DNA of 64,000 nucleotides from Nitrospira sp. (lineage in GTDB: Bacteria; Nitrospirota; Nitrospiria; Nitrospirales; Nitrospiraceae), in contig JAFEBI010000019.1 in the NCBI GenBank assembly GCA_018242725.1, positions 1 to 64,000 on the forward strand. The letters run 5' to 3'. The notes under the pieces were generated by a model. That model was not told the DNA's origin. It worked only from the letters and a program-made list of their open reading frames with translations, and did no database searches. Position 1 is the first letter of the stretch. Every line of letters starts with the position of its first letter. The translations under genes and the position numbers were made by a program. Positions 44,391-53,306 of the stretch are shown here, one piece after another.

Positions 44391-45923
44391 ATGAAAATCC
44401 TGCAAGTTCACGCTAAACAAGGACGCATCGACACCGACCGTACTGAAGCGCTGGTCATCCTGCTGTGCGAAGAAGACACACTGACGACCTCAGACGGAGC
44501 TGTGTTGGATCGAGCCCTTGGTGGAGCACTTCGGGAACTCCAGCGATCACGGGAGTTTGAGGGGAAAGCACAGGAGGTCCTCTTGCTTCACACTCATGGA
44601 AAGCTTCCAGCGAAGCGTCTGATTTTATCGGGTCTTGGGAAGTCACATCAACTCAGCTTGGAAAAGATTCGCCAAGCTATGGGGTATGCCGTCAAACGGG
44701 TTCGCCAGGCAAAAGCCAGATCCTTCACGGTTGCACTGCCGAGCGCCATGCCACACGGGGCTTCACTCAGCGACTTGTCACAGACCCTGGCCGAAGGAGC
44801 GATCTTAGGAAACTATCAGTTCACGGCCTATCGCAGTGAGGCGCGGGCAAGTCATGATGTGACCGCCATGACCATTCTTGTCTCGCAGAAGAGCCACCTG
44901 AACCCTCTTTCTGAGGGCATCCGCCGCGGGATCGCAACCGCCGAAGCCACCGTCTTCGTTCGTGACCTCTGCAACCATCCTTCTAATGTGATGACACCGA
45001 CGAGGATCGCCAACGAGGCCAAGACCGTCGCGAAGGACGCTGGGGTCAGCCTCAAGATTCTTGAACAAAAAGAGATGGAGCGGCTGGGGATGGGCGCGTT
45101 GCTTGGTGTCGCGAAAGGCAGCCACGAACCGCCGAAGTTCATTATTCTCCAGTACCACGGAGCCAAGAAGAAAGATGATCGTCCAGTCGTCCTCGTTGGT
45201 AAGACCATCACGTTCGATACGGGAGGGATCTCTCTCAAACCAGCTGAAAACATGGAGCAAATGAAAGCCGATATGACTGGAGGCGCCGAGGTTCTGGCTA
45301 CCGTACGGGCTGCGGCCAGGCTGAAATTGCCCCTTAACCTCATTGGCATCCTTCCGGTAGCGGAAAACATGCCCGGCGGTCGTGCTATGCGTCCCGGGGA
45401 CGTGGTCACCACGCTCTCAGGGAAGACCGTGGAAGTCCAGAATACTGACGCCGAGGGTCGGCTGATTCTGTCGGACGGCTTGGCCTATGCCACTCGCTTT
45501 AAACCAGCTGCACTCATCGACATCGCAACCCTGACAGGGGCCTGCGTGGTCGCCCTGGGACAATTCGCGATCGGCATGTTCGGCACAGAGACGAAGTTGA
45601 AGGATGCGATCACGAGTGCCGGTCTCCGAGCCGGAGAGCGGGTGTGGGAAATGCCGTTATGGGAGGACTACTTCGAGCAACTCCGAAGCGATGTGGCCGA
45701 TATGCGAAATATCGGTGGGCGTGGCGGCGGGATGATTACTGCAGCCCTGTTCCTCAGCAAGTTTGTAGGCGACTATCCTTGGGTCCACCTTGACATCGCC
45801 AGTACCGACTGGAGTGAGCGGGAACGCGCGTACATTCCCAAAGGCCCAACGGGTATCGGGACGAGACTCTTGATCCAGTTTCTTATCAATCGCTCACTGA
45901 AACATGAGAGCACACAGGTATGA
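44391..45923 (+). CDS. pepA: leucyl aminopeptidase (M17)
   Basis: A 510-residue cytosolic M17 metallopeptidase that removes N-terminal residues from peptides. The C-terminal catalytic domain has VGKTITFDTGGISLKP (Lys and Asp ligands), MKADMTGGAEVL, and the signature NTDAEGRLILSDGL. The N-terminal domain is the usual macro-like fold. The ATG at 44391 is chosen because AAGGAG lies six bases upstream; a longer frame exists but is not family-like. PepA proteins in some bacteria also bind DNA, which cannot be judged here. The stop overlaps nagZ in an ATGA junction. Confidence 0.93.
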   Translation: MKILQVHAKQGRIDTDRTEALVILLCEEDTLTTSDGAVLDRALGGALRELQRSREFEGKAQEVLLLHTHGKLPAKRLILSGLGKSHQLSLEKIRQAMGYAVKRVRQAKARSFTVALPSAMPHGASLSDLSQTLAEGAILGNYQFTAYRSEARASHDVTAMTILVSQKSHLNPLSEGIRRGIATAEATVFVRDLCNHPSNVMTPTRIANEAKTVAKDAGVSLKILEQKEMERLGMGALLGVAKGSHEPPKFIILQYHGAKKKDDRPVVLVGKTITFDTGGISLKPAENMEQMKADMTGGAEVLATVRAAARLKLPLNLIGILPVAENMPGGRAMRPGDVVTTLSGKTVEVQNTDAEGRLILSDGLAYATRFKPAALIDIATLTGACVVALGQFAIGMFGTETKLKDAITSAGLRAGERVWEMPLWEDYFEQLRSDVADMRNIGGRGGGMITAALFLSKFVGDYPWVHLDIASTDWSERERAYIPKGPTGIGTRLLIQFLINRSLKHESTQV

Positions 45924-47023
45924 CCACATCTCCTGACCAGATTGGACAGCTTTTCATGATAGGTTTTGATGGGACCACGGTCTCGGCAGACCTGGCCTCC
46001 TTCATCAAGGAATATCATCCCGGCGGGATCATCCTGTTTGCGAGAAATCTCGAATCGACAGAACAAATCGTTGACCTGACGAACGACCTTCAACGCAATA
46101 GTCCGCATTCCCCGCTCCTGATCTCCATTGATCAAGAAGGCGGGCGGGTCTCGCGGTTACCAAAAGAATTTACGATTTTCCCACCATGCGAAGTACTCGG
46201 GCAGTGCCATTCCTCAGAGCTGGCCTATGCCGCGGCTACGACGACTGCAAAAGAATTGGCGGCTGTCGGGATCAATATGAATATGTCCCCGGTGCTGGAT
46301 GTGAATAGTAATCCATCAAACCCGGTTATCGGTGATCGAGCATTCGGCGCAACGCCCAACCTTGTGTCTGAATTGGGATTGGCCACGGTGGGTGGCCTCC
46401 AAGACAATCGGGTGGTTGCCTGCGGGAAGCACTTTCCAGGACATGGCGACACCACGTCGGACTCACACAAAGAATTGCCCGTCGTGACCGCCTCTCGTGA
46501 TCGCCTCGAGCGCATTGAGTTCCCCCCGTTCCGTCGAGCCATTGACAGCGGCGTTGCCTCGATGATGACGGCCCATGTTCAGTATCAGGCGTTGGATGAA
46601 CAGCGGCCGGCGACCTTGTCCCCAACCATCATCTCAAAATTGCTTCGCCAAGAGTTGCACTATGATGGAGTCGTCCTGACAGATGACCTTGAAATGCATG
46701 CCATCATCGATCACTACGGAATCGGTGACGCGGCTGTTTTGGCTATCCAAGCCGGTTGCGATATGCCGCTGATCTGCAGAGATCGAAATAGGGTGGTCGC
46801 CGCCATGCAAGCCGTCGACAAAGCTGTCACCAATGCGGACATCTCGCCACAGCGGTTGGCTCAATCCCTTGCCCGCATCCGTCGCCTGAAGGAGCGGTAT
46901 CTCCTTCCCTATCGACCTGTCACAATCTCTGATGCCAGATTGGCGGTTGGCTGCCGCAGCCATCAGGCTCTCTTGAGGTCTATTCGCCAAACCCGAGAGC
47001 GGGTCGTGAAAGCTGAGACATGA
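45920..47023 (+). CDS. nagZ: beta-N-acetylhexosaminidase (GH3)
   Basis: A 367-residue glycoside hydrolase family 3 enzyme that removes GlcNAc from muropeptides during cell-wall recycling. Clear motifs: LLISIDQEGGRVSRL, NMSPVLDVNSNP, the catalytic-loop KHFPGHGDTTSDSHKELP, and VVLTDDLEMHAI with the nucleophile Asp. No signal peptide, fitting the cytosolic family. Its start overlaps the pepA stop by four bases, so both are co-transcribed and could act together on recycled peptides and sugars. Confidence 0.92.
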   Translation: MTTSPDQIGQLFMIGFDGTTVSADLASFIKEYHPGGIILFARNLESTEQIVDLTNDLQRNSPHSPLLISIDQEGGRVSRLPKEFTIFPPCEVLGQCHSSELAYAAATTTAKELAAVGINMNMSPVLDVNSNPSNPVIGDRAFGATPNLVSELGLATVGGLQDNRVVACGKHFPGHGDTTSDSHKELPVVTASRDRLERIEFPPFRRAIDSGVASMMTAHVQYQALDEQRPATLSPTIISKLLRQELHYDGVVLTDDLEMHAIIDHYGIGDAAVLAIQAGCDMPLICRDRNRVVAAMQAVDKAVTNADISPQRLAQSLARIRRLKERYLLPYRPVTISDARLAVGCRSHQALLRSIRQTRERVVKAET

Positions 47024-47047
47024 GCCTTTTGAGAATGTTTTCTCTTT

Positions 47048-47124
47048 GCAAGACGACCTACGGACCACCCCTTCGAGGGGACGGCCGCTGGAGCCGGAAG
47101 GCGCCACTCATAAGGTAGTCTTGC
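47048..47124. repeat. branched inverted-repeat element
   Basis: GCAAGACGACCT (47048-47059) pairs with AGGTAGTCTTGC (47113-47124) over 12 positions with one mismatch. Inside are a stem CCCCT/AGGGG around TCG (47068-47080) and a CGGC/GCCG stem, so the RNA would form a three-way junction. There is no T-run, so it is not a simple terminator. It lies between nagZ and the next gene and could be an intergenic repeat or a structured RNA. Confidence 0.45.
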
Positions 47125-47171
47125 TCCGTTCTCACGTCTTGTGGCATCATAAACATTTCTAGGAGGGCCTT

Positions 47172-47624
47172 ATGGCCTCATTGCTCGAGTACGTCGGATC
47201 TGTTCATATTTTTCTTGGGCCCTACCGTGGTAATCCGATCGCGTTGTATTTGCGACGGACAGAATCCGGCTGCCAGATCGGACCGAAAGTGTATCCATGG
47301 AATGATGTCACGGGTGTTGGGGAAACACCGAACAAGGCCGCTGCTGATTTTGAAGAAAAATGGAAAGCCAAGGGCTTAACTGCAAATATGTATTCTGGTC
47401 CAGCCTGGGAGGGAGGCATTAAACCGGAAAAACCGGCGCCACCAAAACCTGCTGCACCGCTAAAGGCGGCTACTCCTCCACCCTCTCCTGCCAGTCCAGC
47501 AGGGACTGTTTCCACTCCACCGACGCCATCTGTTGCGGATACGACCACGCCTGGGGCCGGATCAACTCCGGCCGACGCCGCTCCAATCGCAGCTCCTACG
47601 TCGACACTATCACCCTCCGCGTAG
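47172..47624 (+). CDS. small protein with Pro/Ala-rich tail, unknown function
   Basis: A 150-residue protein with a strong AGGAGG ribosome binding site. Residues 1-75 look folded (YVGSVHIFLGPYRGNPIALYL, NKAAADFEEKWKAKGL), and residues 83-150 are a low-complexity tail of Pro, Ala, Thr and Ser. No signal peptide or membrane helix is seen. I do not recognise the family. It stands alone between nagZ and the convergent permease gene. Confidence 0.65.
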   Translation: MASLLEYVGSVHIFLGPYRGNPIALYLRRTESGCQIGPKVYPWNDVTGVGETPNKAAADFEEKWKAKGLTANMYSGPAWEGGIKPEKPAPPKPAAPLKAATPPPSPASPAGTVSTPPTPSVADTTTPGAGSTPADAAPIAAPTSTLSPSA

Positions 47625-47678
47625 TTGGCATAACTCAGATCGGGGCATGCCTCAGCCTGGTCGGGACCATCAGCAGCT

Positions 47679-49106
47679 CTAGATGTCTCGCCTTGAGAGT
47701 TTGCTGTGCTTCATGCCGTAGCCGACGTAGACCACAATACCTACAGCAGTCCACACTCCAAAGCGGATCCACGTGGCCCACGGCAGCCCGGCCATCAGAT
47801 AGAGGCAGGCGGCAATGCTGAAAATCGGCACAAGAGGCATGAACGGAAGACGAAATGGGCGAGGCTGATTGGGCTTTGTGTATCGCAGCAGCATGACCCC
47901 GAAACTAACCAAAATAAACGCAAAAAACGTTCCGATGTTGGTCATATCAGCCGCGTCCCCGATCTGGAAGAACGCCGAAAGGATTGCCACGACGACACCC
48001 GTGAGAATGGTCGCGCGATACGGCGTCCCAAATCGTGCATGAACCCTGGATAAGCCTGGACTCAGCAGTTGATCTCGCGACATGGCAAAGAAGACTCGGA
48101 TTTGCCCCAACATCATGACCACCAGTACACTGGTGATCCCGGCAACCGCTCCAATCGCGACGATCGCGGCACCCCATTTGAACCCGACTAGCGTGAGCGC
48201 TTCAGCGACCGGCGCATGTATATCGATCTGACTGACCGGGACTAGTCCGGTCAATACGGCCGCAACGGAGATATACAAGACCGTGCACACACTCAAAGAT
48301 GCCAGAATGCCGAATGGGACATCTCGCTGAGGATTTTTCGCCTCTTCGGCAGCCGTAGAGACAGCATCAAACCCAATATAGGCAAAAAATATGATGGCGG
48401 CAGCGGCTCGGACGCCCTCGAAACCGTTCGGCATAAACGGTGTCCAATTGTCGCTGCTCACAGCGGGAGCTCCCACGGCGATAAAGAAAAGAATTACTGC
48501 CAGCTTCAGGAGCACGATCATCCCCGCAGCCCTTGCACTTTCCTTAATCCCGATCACGAGGATGGTCGTGACCAACAAGACAATGATGGCGGCGGGAAAA
48601 TTCGCTATGCTGCCTTCCGGCCCACCAGCCCACTGCGGTGGATTGGTAGCCCAATAGGGCAGCTCAAGACCTGCAAGTTTGAGTAATTTATTGAAGTACC
48701 CCGACCAACCAATCGCGACAGCAATACAGGCAACGCCATACTCTAGTATCAGATTCCATCCGGTCAGCCAGGCGAGGAACTCTCCTACTGTCGCATAGGA
48801 AAAGGTATAGGCAGACCCAGCGACTGGAATCATCGCCGAGAACTCGGCATAACAGAGCGCTGCCAACGCACAGGTGACGCCGGAGAGGATGAAGGAGAGA
48901 ACAATTCCAGGCCCCGCCCCCGGTCGATGAGCATCACCCACAATAGCAGTGCCGACCAGGACAAAGATCCCGGTTCCAATAATCGCACCAATTCCCAGCG
49001 CCGTCAGGTCCCAAACTGTCAGTGTTTTCTTGAGACGATGTTCTGGCTGCTCGGCATCGGCCAGAATTTGATTAATGGGTTTCGTCCGGAAGAAGGGATT
49101 GCTCAC
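47679..49106 (-). CDS. APC-family amino acid permease
   Basis: A 475-residue inner-membrane transporter with about twelve helices. The first helix has GIGAIIGTGIFVLVG, the unwound substrate/Na-site segment of the APC superfamily, and later come CYAEFSAMIPVAGSAYTFSY and AYIGFDAVSTAAEEAKNPQRDVP, typical of the cationic amino acid transporter branch (YfnA-like). Substrate is probably an amino acid but cannot be fixed. It is convergent with the small Pro-rich protein gene and separated by about 130 bases from the next leftward unit. Confidence 0.85.
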   Translation of the reverse strand: MSNPFFRTKPINQILADAEQPEHRLKKTLTVWDLTALGIGAIIGTGIFVLVGTAIVGDAHRPGAGPGIVLSFILSGVTCALAALCYAEFSAMIPVAGSAYTFSYATVGEFLAWLTGWNLILEYGVACIAVAIGWSGYFNKLLKLAGLELPYWATNPPQWAGGPEGSIANFPAAIIVLLVTTILVIGIKESARAAGMIVLLKLAVILFFIAVGAPAVSSDNWTPFMPNGFEGVRAAAAIIFFAYIGFDAVSTAAEEAKNPQRDVPFGILASLSVCTVLYISVAAVLTGLVPVSQIDIHAPVAEALTLVGFKWGAAIVAIGAVAGITSVLVVMMLGQIRVFFAMSRDQLLSPGLSRVHARFGTPYRATILTGVVVAILSAFFQIGDAADMTNIGTFFAFILVSFGVMLLRYTKPNQPRPFRLPFMPLVPIFSIAACLYLMAGLPWATWIRFGVWTAVGIVVYVGYGMKHSKLSRRDI

Positions 49107-49239
49107 GGCTAGTCTCCGGCCTGAGTCCTAACGCGTTGGCCTGAAGAGGTCACCGTCAAAACGCACCTGCTGACCGCACGCCTATCGCTGGAGACTACCA
49201 ATCTAGCATGATTCGTCCTCTCTGAACCGTTCAGAAGGC

Positions 49240-49983
49240 TCATGCCCGAGTCCGCCGCGCAGCGCGTAACAGGGCCTCAAAGAGTCTTCGGTGGACCAGA
49301 TGTCGGTCGAAGAGGAACTCAGGATGCCATTGGATCGCAAGGAGAAATCGATGGGTTGGGGACTCAATGGCCTCAACAATGCCATCGGGCGCCATGGCAC
49401 TGGCTATGAGCGACGGCGCGACGGCTTTGACAGACTGATGATGTGAACTGTTCACCATCAGCGTTCTTTTTCCGACAATCCGCTTCAGGAGGCTCTTCGG
49501 TTCCACAGTCACCGTATGTGAGACAGAAACGGCTTTCGCCTTTTGGCGATGGTCCATCGCACGTGGAACCTGGGAAGGGATATCTTGAAAGAGACTGCCG
49601 CCACAGGCCACATTCACCGCCTGCATCCCTCCACAAATGCCCAAGAGCGGAAGGTTCCGTCGTCTAGCCTGATGCACCATCTCCAACTCGAAGCTCGCAC
49701 GCCGTTCACTCACCAGTGGAAATTTGTAGCTCTGCTTCTCTCCGTACAGACGTGGTGGAAGATCAGGTCCGCTGCCGGTCAGGAGAAGCCCGTCAACACT
49801 GTCAAGAAGTCGCCGTCGATCGGCGGATGCAGTCACCAAGGGTAGGATGAAGGGAACACCACCAAGCTCTTCGATGGCCCGAATGTACCGGGCTCTCAGA
49901 AAGTAAGTTGGCTCGGGCCCACCCATATCCTTCCTGTCACCGGCATGAAAGTCAGGGGTCACACCGATGACAGGCTTCGTCAT
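49240..49983 (-). CDS. class I glutamine amidotransferase-like hydrolase (PuuD type)
   Basis: A 247-residue cytosolic protein of the peptidase C26 family (gamma-glutamyl-GABA hydrolase-like). Nucleophile Cys in LLGICGGMQAVNVACGG and the His/Glu pair in AIQWHPEF complete the triad; TGSGPDLPPRLYGE is also typical. The family cleaves gamma-glutamyl amides, for example in polyamine breakdown; the exact substrate is unknown. Its start overlaps the stop of an exported protein gene by four bases. Confidence 0.85.
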   Translation of the reverse strand: MTKPVIGVTPDFHAGDRKDMGGPEPTYFLRARYIRAIEELGGVPFILPLVTASADRRRLLDSVDGLLLTGSGPDLPPRLYGEKQSYKFPLVSERRASFELEMVHQARRRNLPLLGICGGMQAVNVACGGSLFQDIPSQVPRAMDHRQKAKAVSVSHTVTVEPKSLLKRIVGKRTLMVNSSHHQSVKAVAPSLIASAMAPDGIVEAIESPTHRFLLAIQWHPEFLFDRHLVHRRLFEALLRAARRTRA

Positions 49984-50384
49984 TGCTGCGCGGGTTCGTG
50001 AGGTTCGTATGTCGGGGCAGGGGCGGAAGAAGGTCCCTCATTTTCAGCGGCCACACCTAGGAAACGAACTGGGCGATCGCCGCTGAGGTGCTCAGGAGTG
50101 ATGACATAGGTTCCATACACACTGGGAACCCAGATATTCTTCGCCGTTGACTCGCTAAATCCTGAAAAGACATAGGCCAGGCCACCGACAATTCCTCCAC
50201 CAATGGCAAACGCAGCTTTGAACGGGAAGTACAAGATGGTAGCAGCGGCTGAGGCAGCACCCATACCGGCTCCGGAGGCCGTCCCCTGTAGAGCGTCAGT
50301 CGATGTGGATTGGCTCCAAGCCGGGGCCACAAGCATCGAACCGTATGTAACGACAACCAGCACAATCACGATCGGAAGTCTCAC
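49980..50384 (-). CDS. exported or membrane-associated small protein, unknown
   Basis: About 134 residues. A signal peptide (LPIVIVLVVVTYGSMLVAPAWSQS) is followed by a Gly/Ala-rich helix (GAGMGAASAAATILYFPFKAAFAIGG), which may insert in a membrane, and a polar Pro-rich end. GTG at 50384 is chosen since GGAGGAG lies six bases upstream and the protein then begins with the signal peptide; the ATG at 50429 would add 15 residues. Coupled by an ATGA overlap to the downstream amidotransferase-type hydrolase. Function is unknown. Confidence 0.65.
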   Translation of the reverse strand: MRLPIVIVLVVVTYGSMLVAPAWSQSTSTDALQGTASGAGMGAASAAATILYFPFKAAFAIGGGIVGGLAYVFSGFSESTAKNIWVPSVYGTYVITPEHLSGDRPVRFLGVAAENEGPSSAPAPTYEPHEPAQQ

Positions 50385-50523
50385 GTGTGACTCCTCCTTC
50401 CTCTTCAATAGCTCAATCGGAATACCCAATCATACACGAACACTCTTATGCCTTATAACAAATTCGAAGCTGAATGCAACCCCCTTTGTCGAGCCAGAGA
50501 ACGACACGAAGAAGAGCGAATGA

Positions 50524-50970
50524 TCAGGGAGCGAGATCGAGCTCATCCAGGATGAAAGAGACAAGATATTCGTGGTGCTTACTGATCTCTTGATCCAATT
50601 CCGTCATCAACTCTTCCGCGAAGACCCGATGATTGTCCTGAGTCAGTCCGGCCATGAGTTGGAGATCCAACTTACAGCGACACACAGCTTGGACAAAAAC
50701 ATCACCACTCCGTTCCTGATAGCCAGACCGTTCTTGAGGCTCCACTGACGCCAAACTCTTCGCGAGTCGATCCGTCAGCTGGATCGTATGCCCGAGGGTC
50801 GAGAGCTGTCCGTTGCTGATCTCCACCGCAACCTGAATACCAGCCTTCCAACTCCGTTTCTTGACATTAAACACACAAGCCAGCACATCGGCTTTCCCTT
50901 CCACCGGTTCCGGCCCAAAGAAAAAGGTCACTCGATATACGGCGAGATGGTGAGTAGATGAAGTGATCAT
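50524..50970 (-). CDS. conserved-looking protein of unknown function
   Basis: A 148-residue soluble protein without signal peptide or membrane helix. It has beta-rich N-terminal sequence (VYRVTFFFGPEPVEGKADVLACVF) and an acidic helical C-terminus (FAEELMTELDQEISKHHEY). I recognise no family. It is divergent from the M24 peptidase gene, with only 69 bases between the start codons. A TGGTACAAT extended -10 element ends eight bases before its ATG, so the mRNA would be nearly leaderless. Confidence 0.6.
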   Translation of the reverse strand: MITSSTHHLAVYRVTFFFGPEPVEGKADVLACVFNVKKRSWKAGIQVAVEISNGQLSTLGHTIQLTDRLAKSLASVEPQERSGYQERSGDVFVQAVCRCKLDLQLMAGLTQDNHRVFAEELMTELDQEISKHHEYLVSFILDELDLAP

Positions 50971-50978
50971 CGATCGCT

Positions 50979-50987
50979 ATTGTACCA
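50979..50987 (-). promoter_or_regulatory. candidate extended -10 promoter giving a near-leaderless transcript
   Basis: TGG followed by TACAAT (minus strand, -10 at 50984-50979) lies eight bases before the ATG at 50970. No strong -35 is present. Confidence 0.35.
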
Positions 50988-51002
50988 TGACCTCCCGCCG
51001 GA

Positions 51003-51031
51003 TTGACGCCCTTTCACCCCGAAGATATGAT
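51003..51031 (+). promoter_or_regulatory. sigma-70 promoter placed right before the M24 peptidase start
   Basis: TTGACG (51003-51008) and TATGAT (51026-51031), each five of six, are spaced by 17 bases. The -10 ends only eight bases before the ATG at 51040, and no ribosome binding site is present, so transcription would begin at or next to the start codon. Confidence 0.5.
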
Positions 51032-51039
51032 GCGGCTCT

Positions 51040-52242
51040 ATGAGTCAGACCGTCCACCATACAAGGATCCGTGCGATTCAGAATGCGATTCGCGATCTGG
51101 AAACAGTCGATGGATGGCTTTTCTACGACTTTCGTGGCTCAGACCCCTTGGCTTATCGGGTGTTGCTCCTTGATTCTTCTCAACATGTCACTCGCCGTTG
51201 GTACTACTGGATTCCTAGAACCGGCGAACCGGTGAAACTCCTCCATCGGATTGAACCGCATGTACTGGATGACTTGCCTGGGTCCTCACACCTCTATGTG
51301 TCGTGGGACCAGCAACGGACGGCATTGGACACCCTCCTACGAGGTCAACGGCGCATAGCCATGCAGTATTCGCCTCTCAACGCTGTCCCGTATCTCTCCA
51401 GAGTAGATGCCGGCACGATCGAGCTTATTCGAAGCCTTGGAGTTGAGATTGTAACATCCGCCGATCTTGTCCAACGATTTGAGGCCGTCTGGACGGAAGA
51501 ACAACTGGAATCACATCGGTATGCCGTTACAACTCTCAGACGCATTGTTGATGAGGCTTTCACCCATGTCGCCTCGTGTCTCGTACGCCAACAGCCCTTA
51601 ACCGAGTATGATCTGCAACAATTCATTCTCTCCCGTATTCACGAGACGGGAATGACAACATCCAGTGCGCCAATCGCGGCCGTCGATGCCCATAGCGCTG
51701 ATCCCCACTATTCACCAGGTGAGTCGGATTCATCCCCGATTACCCGAGAGAGTCTCGTTTTGATCGATCTGTGGGCGAAGCGAACCGCACCCGGCTCCGT
51801 CTACGGTGACATTACCTGGACTGGTTATACAGGACACCAAGCACCACCAAAGCATCGCTTAATTTTTGAGCATGTCCGACAAGGTCGCGATGGAGCCTTA
51901 TCGTTTATCCAAGCACAACTGGCGGCAGGACGATTTCCCTGTGGCTGGGAAGTCGATGATGTCTGCCGGGGCAAGATCTGTGATGCAGGATACGGCGATT
52001 TTTTCATTCATCGTACCGGTCATTCGATCGGCGAGGAGGTGCATGGCAATGGAACGAACATTGATAACCTTGAAACGCACGATGGGCGTCAGATCCTCCC
52101 TCACACCTGCTTTTCGATAGAGCCTGGCATTTATCTCCCTGGCGAGTTCGGCATTCGGAGCGAGCTTGATGTGTATGTAACGGATCAAGAAGCCATCGTA
52201 TATGGGCTGCCCCTTCAAACCGAGATTATCTCCCTTCTCTAA
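51040..52242 (+). CDS. M24-family metallopeptidase (Xaa-Pro-type)
   Basis: A 400-residue protein with an N-terminal creatinase-like domain and a C-terminal pita-bread catalytic domain. Five metal ligands can be placed: Asp in VLIDLWAK, Asp in YGDITWTG, His in HRTGHSIG, Glu in FSIEPGIYL and Glu in RSELDVYV. Family members hydrolyse Xaa-Pro or related bonds. Cytosolic, since no signal peptide is seen. No ribosome binding site; its promoter is so close that the mRNA is probably leaderless. Confidence 0.85.
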   Translation: MSQTVHHTRIRAIQNAIRDLETVDGWLFYDFRGSDPLAYRVLLLDSSQHVTRRWYYWIPRTGEPVKLLHRIEPHVLDDLPGSSHLYVSWDQQRTALDTLLRGQRRIAMQYSPLNAVPYLSRVDAGTIELIRSLGVEIVTSADLVQRFEAVWTEEQLESHRYAVTTLRRIVDEAFTHVASCLVRQQPLTEYDLQQFILSRIHETGMTTSSAPIAAVDAHSADPHYSPGESDSSPITRESLVLIDLWAKRTAPGSVYGDITWTGYTGHQAPPKHRLIFEHVRQGRDGALSFIQAQLAAGRFPCGWEVDDVCRGKICDAGYGDFFIHRTGHSIGEEVHGNGTNIDNLETHDGRQILPHTCFSIEPGIYLPGEFGIRSELDVYVTDQEAIVYGLPLQTEIISLL

Positions 52243-52348
52243 GACAACGTGGCAAGTTCGAGGCTTGACGCTTTCTTGACAGTCCATCAAAGAGGCAGCT
52301 ACAGTCCTTCTGTAACGTTTTTCCCTACAGCTCAACGAGAGGTCATCC

Positions 52349-53152
52349 TTGTTTGGTACGATGGGGTTTTCCGAGCTGATCATCATTCTTGTGATCGTGT
52401 TCATCATATTTGGGGCGGGACGCTTGCCACAAATCGGCGAGGGAGTGGGTAAGGCGTTAAAAGGGTTTCGAAAGGAAGTGAACGACGTCCCCCAGCCCAA
52501 TACTGATCAGCCTCTCCAGGAAACACCACTCCAACAACCAGATCAGATTTCGCCCATTGTCTCCACAGCTCCGGTCGCTACATCCACTGCAACTTCGCCG
52601 ACACCAACAAAGACAAATGCCCCATACGTTCCCGGCCCGGAGCTGACCCCTGGAACCACAGCCTCCTTTCTTTACAATACAAGTACTCAAACCTCTCCCA
52701 CATCGATCGCTCATTCTCAACCTCCCGCATCGTCACAGCCCAGTCAGGTCATTTCCCTGGAAGAGCGGGCAGCAAGTCCAGTTCCAATATCACAAGCCGC
52801 GTACCCCCCCCTGCCTGCAGGAGCTCAGACGAAACCGGCCACAAAACGTCCTTCAGCTATTGTCAATCGGGAAGGAGTTGCCCGCATACAGGCTCAACAA
52901 GCAGCCCTCAGGTCGACGGCTTCGCCATCAACCAGTGGTGTGTCACCTGATGATCTGCAGAATCTCGGTGAGGGTCTAGGAGAGGTCGTACGAACATTCC
53001 GCCAAACCGTGACTGACATCCGAAGCAATGTCGAACCCCAGATGCGCACGATCCAAACTGAGGTAGATGCCGCCCAAAAGGAAATTCAGCAATCCATCGA
53101 AGCAGCAAAAGAACCCCCGACGGTACAAGACGAATCGTCGAAACCCAGCTGA
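52349..53152 (+). CDS. tatA: TatA/TatB-type translocase protein with long C-terminal extension
   Basis: A 267-residue protein. Residues 1-47 are a standard TatA/B start: a membrane helix ([21 protein letters not shown]) and an amphipathic helix ([16 protein letters not shown]). Normal TatA is under 100 residues; here a Pro/Thr/Ser-rich linker of about 150 residues leads to a second stretch at 203-224 ([16 protein letters not shown]) that mirrors the first amphipathic helix, then a charged helix to about 255. The start is TTG with GAGAGG six bases upstream; the next ATG (52361) has no ribosome binding site. tatC is not in the window. It could serve as TatA, TatB or a fused role. Confidence 0.8.
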   Translation: MFGTMGFSELIIILVIVFIIFGAGRLPQIGEGVGKALKGFRKEVNDVPQPNTDQPLQETPLQQPDQISPIVSTAPVATSTATSPTPTKTNAPYVPGPELTPGTTASFLYNTSTQTSPTSIAHSQPPASSQPSQVISLEERAASPVPISQAAYPPLPAGAQTKPATKRPSAIVNREGVARIQAQQAALRSTASPSTSGVSPDDLQNLGEGLGEVVRTFRQTVTDIRSNVEPQMRTIQTEVDAAQKEIQQSIEAAKEPPTVQDESSKPS

Positions 53153-53306
53153 GCCTGGCCATGTACTACTCTGGCTGTCCACTCCATTTGGTGCCGTCGA
53201 TGGTGTCTCCATTGTAATTTTTGAACCTGGAACACCTGGCGGGAAAGATAGGCGCCAAGTCAAAGCCATCAAAATTCCTTACGATCGAAGTCCCCCCTTA
53301 AACAGT

